Shown here piece after piece: positions 60,167 to 64,000 of a DNA stretch of 64,000 bases. How positions within the stretch are numbered: the first letter of the stretch is position 1; each line of letters begins with the position of its first letter. The position numbers were made by a program, and so were the translations under genes. The stretch comes from an uncultured Halieaceae bacterium (GTDB lineage Bacteria; Pseudomonadota; Gammaproteobacteria; Pseudomonadales; Halieaceae), in contig CALJGI010000011.1 in NCBI GenBank assembly GCA_938074045.1, forward strand, positions 62,001-126,000. Reading direction: 5' to 3'. The notes beneath the pieces were generated by a model, which was not told the origin of the DNA, searched no databases, and worked only from the letters and a program-made list of their open reading frames with translations.

Positions 60167-62086
60167 CTAGTGAACGTCCTTCCAATATTCCCTGTTCAGC
60201 AGATAGGCGAAGACAAAAAACAACGCCAGGTAAAGCAACACATAAAAACCAGTGCGCTGCCTTGCCAACTGCATAGGCTCGGCCGTGTAATCCATGAAGT
60301 TAACCAGATCCGTCATAGCCAGATCATACTCTTCCGGGGTTAAGGACTGCTCCATTTCCAACAGTACATGCGGCATGCCGACATCCGGGAACACGCGGTT
60401 GTTTACCCCATAAGGACGGGACGCATCGTCGTAAAAATTTCGTAAATACGTGTACAGCCAATCTGTGCCCCTGGCACGTGCAATCATGGTCAGATCCGGA
60501 GGTGCGGCGCCAAACCATTTCTTACCAGCCTTCTCGCCCATAGCATTTGTCATATGCTCACCAATTTTTGCATCGCTGTCGAATTTCAAATGCTCTTCAA
60601 ACAAATCAATCGGGATACCCAGATCAGTTGCCGTACGTTCGTAACGGGCATACTGCATGGAATGGCAGCCCAGGCAGTAATTCATGTACACCTGCGCCCC
60701 GCGTTGCAGAGAGGCCTTGTCGGACACATCATTGTCCACTTGATCGCAGGAGATAGAGCCACAGTCAAAAGCTGATTCCGCACCCACGGCCTTCAGCGGC
60801 AGAACCGTCAGCAACGCGATCAACACCAGCGCCGCCAGAGAACCCCAAACCCCAATTCCACCGTTCGTGGTTACCCGCTCGGGTACAGGCTTGGTCTTTT
60901 CCATTTTTGTCCAAAACGGCATAAGGATGAAAAATGCAAAGTAAATCACTGAACAAATCTGAGCGAGGAACGTACGAGCAGGTGTAGGTGATTTGACACC
61001 CAATACGCCGAGGATGATAAATGCGGCGACAAACAAGACCAGCGCGACTTTGCTGAAGTTGCCCTTGTAGCGCCAACTCTTGACGGGGCTGCGGTCCAAC
61101 CACGGCAGGATAAAAGGTATGGCTACAGCTCCGGCGAAGGCAATAAAGCCTAAAAACTTGTCGGGAATAGCTCTTAACACCGAATAATAAGGAGTGAAAT
61201 ACCACACCGGAGCGATGTGCTCAGGCGTCTTCAGCGAATTGGCTATCTCAAAGTTGGGATACTCAATAAAGAAGCCCCCCATCTCAGGGAAGAAGAAAAT
61301 GATGCTGCAGAATATAAACAGGAACACAACAATCGCCTGCAGATCATGCACAGTGTAGTAGGGATGAAACGCGATGCCATCGAGTGGAACACCGTTCTCA
61401 TCCTTGTTTTTCTTGATTTCGACGCCATCGGGGTTGTTGGAGCCAACCTCGTGCAAGGCAAGCAAGTGTAGTAACACCAGCGCCAGCAGGATAATTGGCA
61501 GCGCTACCACGTGCAGGGCAAAGAAACGATTCAGGGTAATCCCGGATATGAGGAAATCACCTCTTACCCATTGCTCCAGATCTGCACCCACGACGGGGAT
61601 AGCCCCTACCAGTGAAATAATCACCTGGGCACCCCAATAGGACATCTGACCCCAGGGTAAGATATAGCCCATGAATGCCTCAGCCATCAGCACCACAAAA
61701 ATCAGCATCCCAAAGATCCAGATAAGTTCACGGGGCTTCTGGTAGGAACCGTAGAGAAGAGCCCGGAACATGTGCAGATATACCACGGCAAAAAATGCCG
61801 ATGCGCCAGTGGAATGCATATAGCGGATCAACCAGCCGTAATCGACATCCCGCATGATGTATTCAACCGAACTGAATGCTTCTTCAGCTGTGGGCGTGTA
61901 ACTCATCGTCAGCCAGATGCCGGTAAGCAACTGATTTACCAGAACCAGCAGGGACAGCACACCGAAAACATACCAAAAATTAAAGTTTTTCGGCGCATAG
62001 TATTGCGCCATGTGGGTGTTCCACGCACGCATGATGGGGAGACGTTCATCGGTCCAATCCCGCAGAGCTACCAGCATCTTAACCAT
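60167..62086 (-). CDS. Fused cytochrome b-cytochrome c1 of the bc1 complex
   Basis: This 639-residue polyprotein combines two subunits of ubiquinol:cytochrome c reductase. Residues 1-395 are cytochrome b, with heme-b His pairs 91/105 and 192/207 and the Qo motif PVWY (beta/gamma type of PEWY). Residues 417-436 form a hydrophobic segment ending AVGA, like the cytochrome c1 signal peptide. Residues 437-639 are cytochrome c1, with CLGCH at 471-475, a likely Met ligand at 571 and a C-terminal anchor (612-630). There is no stop or start between the parts. The fusion resembles fbcH of Bradyrhizobium, which is cleaved after export. It overlaps petA by one base (TAATG). Confidence 0.95.
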   Translation of the reverse strand: MVKMLVALRDWTDERLPIMRAWNTHMAQYYAPKNFNFWYVFGVLSLLVLVNQLLTGIWLTMSYTPTAEEAFSSVEYIMRDVDYGWLIRYMHSTGASAFFAVVYLHMFRALLYGSYQKPRELIWIFGMLIFVVLMAEAFMGYILPWGQMSYWGAQVIISLVGAIPVVGADLEQWVRGDFLISGITLNRFFALHVVALPIILLALVLLHLLALHEVGSNNPDGVEIKKNKDENGVPLDGIAFHPYYTVHDLQAIVVFLFIFCSIIFFFPEMGGFFIEYPNFEIANSLKTPEHIAPVWYFTPYYSVLRAIPDKFLGFIAFAGAVAIPFILPWLDRSPVKSWRYKGNFSKVALVLFVAAFIILGVLGVKSPTPARTFLAQICSVIYFAFFILMPFWTKMEKTKPVPERVTTNGGIGVWGSLAALVLIALLTVLPLKAVGAESAFDCGSISCDQVDNDVSDKASLQRGAQVYMNYCLGCHSMQYARYERTATDLGIPIDLFEEHLKFDSDAKIGEHMTNAMGEKAGKKWFGAAPPDLTMIARARGTDWLYTYLRNFYDDASRPYGVNNRVFPDVGMPHVLLEMEQSLTPEEYDLAMTDLVNFMDYTAEPMQLARQRTGFYVLLYLALFFVFAYLLNREYWKDVH

Positions 62087-62682
62087 TACGCGGCCTCCTG
62101 ATCGACACCGATGACAATGACATCATCAGTCTCAAAACTATGGGGCGGAACAATCAGGTTCGCGGAAGCGGGCGCACCTTTGTACACTCGCCCCGACAGA
62201 TCAAACTTGGATCCGTGACAGGGACAGAAAAATCCGCCCAGCCACTCATCACCACCAAGATCCGCAGCACCTACTTCAGGACGGTATTTTGGTGCGCATC
62301 CTAGATGCGTGCACAAGCCCACCAGCACCATGATCTCGGGCTTGATAGATCGGGCCTCACCACTGACATAGGCCGGCTGATCAGATGCCTCTGAACCCGG
62401 GTCTTTCAAAACCTCGTTCAAGCCAACCAGTTCGCCGACCTGGTCCTCGGTACGACGCACGACATATACGGGCTTGCCGCGCCATTCGAATACGACCATT
62501 TGTCCTGGTTCAATCTTGCCAATATCAGCCTTTACAGGAGCTCCGGCGGATTTCGCCTTGGCACTGGGGTTCCAGGAACCCAAAAACGGAATGGCCACCC
62601 CGACCACACCCGCAGCACCGACCGCTGACGTGGCAGCCGTTAGAAAGCGGCGTCGGCCAGCGTTTACGCTGTCATTTGACAT
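62086..62682 (-). CDS. petA: Rieske iron-sulfur subunit of the bc1 complex
   Basis: This 198-residue [2Fe-2S] protein takes electrons from ubiquinol. The N-terminus has a twin-arginine-type signal/anchor (GRRRFLTAATSAV), the neck GSWNPSAKAKSAG, and the cluster ligands in CTHLGCAPKY and CPCHGSKFD. It is the first gene of the bc1 operon and is translationally coupled to the cytochrome b/c1 gene. Its upstream leader holds two small hairpins. Confidence 0.97.
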   Translation of the reverse strand: MSNDSVNAGRRRFLTAATSAVGAAGVVGVAIPFLGSWNPSAKAKSAGAPVKADIGKIEPGQMVVFEWRGKPVYVVRRTEDQVGELVGLNEVLKDPGSEASDQPAYVSGEARSIKPEIMVLVGLCTHLGCAPKYRPEVGAADLGGDEWLGGFFCPCHGSKFDLSGRVYKGAPASANLIVPPHSFETDDVIVIGVDQEAA

Positions 62683-62703
62683 GATTTTCTCCCAATGAAG
62701 AGC

Positions 62704-62737
62704 CCCCGAGGGCGGGGTTCAACCGGCCGGGTCGGCC
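62704..62737. promoter_or_regulatory. Two hairpins upstream of petA
   Basis: CCCCG/CGGGG (62704-62708 with 62713-62717) and GGCCG/CGGCC (62725-62729 with 62733-62737) lie 20-55 bases before the petA start. They could structure the petA 5' leader. Without T-tracts they do not look like terminators. The rest of 62683-62919 holds the rpsI terminator and no gene. Confidence 0.3.
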
Positions 62738-62830
62738 GTTCCAAAACCGGGACAAATGGTAATGATTTTGCCACTGTCTTACAAGGCGCGAGCGCAAGCA
62801 AAAGCGTTGCAACATATACCCTCTTACATG

Positions 62831-62861
62831 AAAACGCCCGACCAGAAATACTGATCGGGCG
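62831..62861 (-). terminator. Intrinsic terminator after rpsI
   Basis: On the minus strand an 11-bp stem (CGCCCGATCAG with CTGGTCGGGCG, one U-G wobble) and loop TATTT are followed by TTTTC. It lies about 60 bases beyond the rpsI stop and should separate rplM-rpsI from the petA transcript. Confidence 0.8.
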
Positions 62862-62919
62862 CGTTGTCCTGATTCCGTCATGCCGGTTTATACCCAAAGC
62901 CGGCCCAGGCAAAAGTAGA

Positions 62920-63312
62920 TTATCGCTTGGAGAACTGAGGACGCTTGCGCGCCTTGCGCAAACCGACCTTCTTTCGCTCCACTTCACGAGCATCACGCGT
63001 GACGTAGCCCGCTGAACGCAGTGTGGGACGCAGTGATTCATCATATTCCATCAGTGCGCGGCTGATACCATGGCGAATCGCACCCGCCTGACCGAAGCTA
63101 CCACCTCCGGCAACCGTCACATTGATATCGAAACGCTCACCCATTTCAACCAACTCCAGGGGCTGACGAACAATCATACGTGCAACTTCTCGGCCAAAAT
63201 ACTGGTCGAGTGGGCGGCTGTTGACGGTGATACCACCAGAACCGCTCTTCATAAACACGCGAGCAGTGGAGGTTTTGCGTCGTCCGGTCCCGTAATACTG
63301 AGAAACTGTCAT
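62920..63312 (-). CDS. rpsI: 30S ribosomal protein S9
   Basis: This 130-residue protein is of standard length, with [33 protein letters not shown] and the basic tail [11 protein letters not shown] that reaches the P-site tRNA. It lies 12 bases after rplM. Confidence 0.98.
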   Translation of the reverse strand: MTVSQYYGTGRRKTSTARVFMKSGSGGITVNSRPLDQYFGREVARMIVRQPLELVEMGERFDINVTVAGGGSFGQAGAIRHGISRALMEYDESLRPTLRSAGYVTRDAREVERKKVGLRKARKRPQFSKR

Positions 63313-63324
63313 AAGGAACTTCCG

Positions 63325-63753
63325 TTAAATATTAAGTGATTGAGGCTGCTGAGCCGCGTGAGGATGCACTGATCCGGCATAGACCTTTAATTTCTTGAAC
63401 ATGGCGCGGCCCAACGGATTGTGCGGCAACATACCTTTGACAGCCTGCTGTATGGCACGCTCGGGCGTTTTCTCCATCAGGTGCTCAAAGGAGATCGACT
63501 TGAGTCCACCAATGTAGCCACTGTGGCTGTGGTACATCTTGTCGGTAGCCTTGGCCCCGGTTACCTGAACCTTGTCAGCGTTGATAACAACAATGTAATC
63601 GCCAGTATCCACGTGAGGGGTGTATTCGGCCTTATGCTTCCCGCGCAGGCGGTGGGCGATTTCGCTGGACAAACGTCCGAGAGTCTTGCCATCGGCGTCA
63701 ACAACGAACCAATCTCGTCGTACTTCACTTGCCTTAGCACTGAATGTTTTCAT
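63325..63753 (-). CDS. rplM: 50S ribosomal protein L13
   Basis: This 142-residue protein is of standard length, with [38 protein letters not shown] and [22 protein letters not shown] at 63753 is the homologous start; the frame runs 11 codons farther upstream. It is headed by a clear promoter. Confidence 0.98.
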   Translation of the reverse strand: MKTFSAKASEVRRDWFVVDADGKTLGRLSSEIAHRLRGKHKAEYTPHVDTGDYIVVINADKVQVTGAKATDKMYHSHSGYIGGLKSISFEHLMEKTPERAIQQAVKGMLPHNPLGRAMFKKLKVYAGSVHPHAAQQPQSLNI

Positions 63754-63794
63754 GGTAATGTGGCCCTTTGGAGCACGGAAAATCAAAGGCGCGA

Positions 63795-63823
63795 ATACTA
63801 CCGAAGGATTTTCGGTTTTTCAA
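63795..63823 (-). promoter_or_regulatory. Promoter of rplM-rpsI
   Basis: On the minus strand TTGAAA (63818-63823), a 17-base spacer and TAGTAT (63795-63800) are followed by a G/C-rich discriminator (TCGCGCC). The spacer contains a 5-bp inverted repeat CCGAA/TTCGG. Start of transcription would lie about 35 bases before the rplM ATG. Confidence 0.6.
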
Positions 63824-63871
63824 GCAAATTTAACAACTTGCGAACACCTTTTCGTATTACCCCGCCCGCAG

Positions 63872-64000
63872 TCAGGGACGATGCTCCCCGGCGAGGTAGT
63901 CATGGGATTGCATCTCCTGCAATCTGCTGACTGTTCTGGCAAATTCGAACTCCAATCGGGTCCCTGAATACAGCTTATCCGGGGGTGCCTCGGCGGAAAT
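63872..64000 (-). CDS. zapE: Cell division ATPase ZapE, C-terminal end (partial)
   Basis: The minus strand entering from the right edge is open for 42 codons and stops with TGA at 63872-63874. The encoded end includes KLYSGTRLEFEFARTVSRLQ then EMQSHDYLAGEH, which closely resembles the C-terminus of ZapE/AFG1-type ATPases (Escherichia ends with LKFEFQRCLSRLQEMQ and EYL). ZapE lies upstream of rplM in many gammaproteobacteria, which supports the call. The rest of the gene is outside the window. Confidence 0.85.
   Translation of the reverse strand: MSAEAPPDKLYSGTRLEFEFARTVSRLQEMQSHDYLAGEHRP

Noticed and set aside
62695..63015. Plus-strand open frame opposite rpsI and its terminator
   Set aside because: It runs over the terminator hairpin and antisense to a conserved ribosomal gene, with no recognisable domain.

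Overview
The window is a chromosomal segment of a gammaproteobacterium. The long minus-strand run rpsB-tsf-pyrH-frr-uppS-cdsA-dxr-rseP-bamA-ompH-lpxD-fabZ-lpxA-lpxB-rnhB-dnaE-accA-tilS-pyrG-kdsA-eno-ftsB-ispD-ispF-truD-pcm-nlpD-rpoS, followed by map-glnD-dapC and later arsC-dapD-dapE, is the classical gammaproteobacterial (Pseudomonas-like) core order. The next block, zapE-rplM-rpsI-petA-petBC-sspA-sspB, is also typical. Moderate G+C, many CoA-transferase and MDR genes and a TPR-sulfotransferase remnant suggest a free-living, probably marine member of the Cellvibrionales (Halieaceae or Spongiibacteraceae type). The genus is inference only.

Layout. (1) 1-6.9 kb: tail of an unknown gene, a large lipoprotein with a zinc-protease-like motif, a zinc MDR dehydrogenase, an esterase D-type hydrolase, a coniferyl-aldehyde-type ALDH and PBP7. 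(2) 7-8.2 kb: a CaiB-type CoA transferase. (3) 8.2-13.8 kb: a five-gene minus-strand accessory cluster of DUF4956 membrane protein, CotH-like kinase fused to a beta-helix, VTC polyphosphate-polymerase-like protein, an unknown secreted protein and a metallophosphoesterase lipoprotein. This is the most system-like and least understood part of the window. (4) 13.9-18.5 kb: a translationally coupled epimerase/CoA-transferase/amidohydrolase operon and a quinone oxidoreductase, probably catabolic. (5) 18.5-49.5 kb: the core block for stress sigma factor, isoprenoid precursors, lipid A, outer-membrane assembly, phospholipid and undecaprenol synthesis, translation and replication. (6) 49.8-59 kb: map, glnD and the succinylase diaminopimelate genes, interrupted by nth, a decayed sulfotransferase and a small membrane protein. 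(7) 59-64 kb: sspB, sspA, a fused cytochrome b/c1 gene, Rieske protein, S9, L13 and the end of zapE.

The core block couples envelope construction: ispD/ispF/dxr supply isoprenoids, uppS makes undecaprenyl-PP, a DUF368 (PopT-type) protein may recycle its monophosphate, lpxA/lpxB/lpxD/kdsA make lipid A-Kdo precursors, and bamA/ompH/rseP build and monitor the outer membrane.

Points that depart from the usual pattern are the cytochrome b-c1 fusion, absence of surE between truD and pcm, the lack of a canonical start codon for full-length uppS, an Ala/Glu-rich tail on ribosomal protein S2, an unusual Cys pattern in Nth, the sulfotransferase pseudogene, and a two-block inverted repeat between tilS and pyrG. 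No tRNA, rRNA, CRISPR array, insertion sequence or phage gene was recognised.
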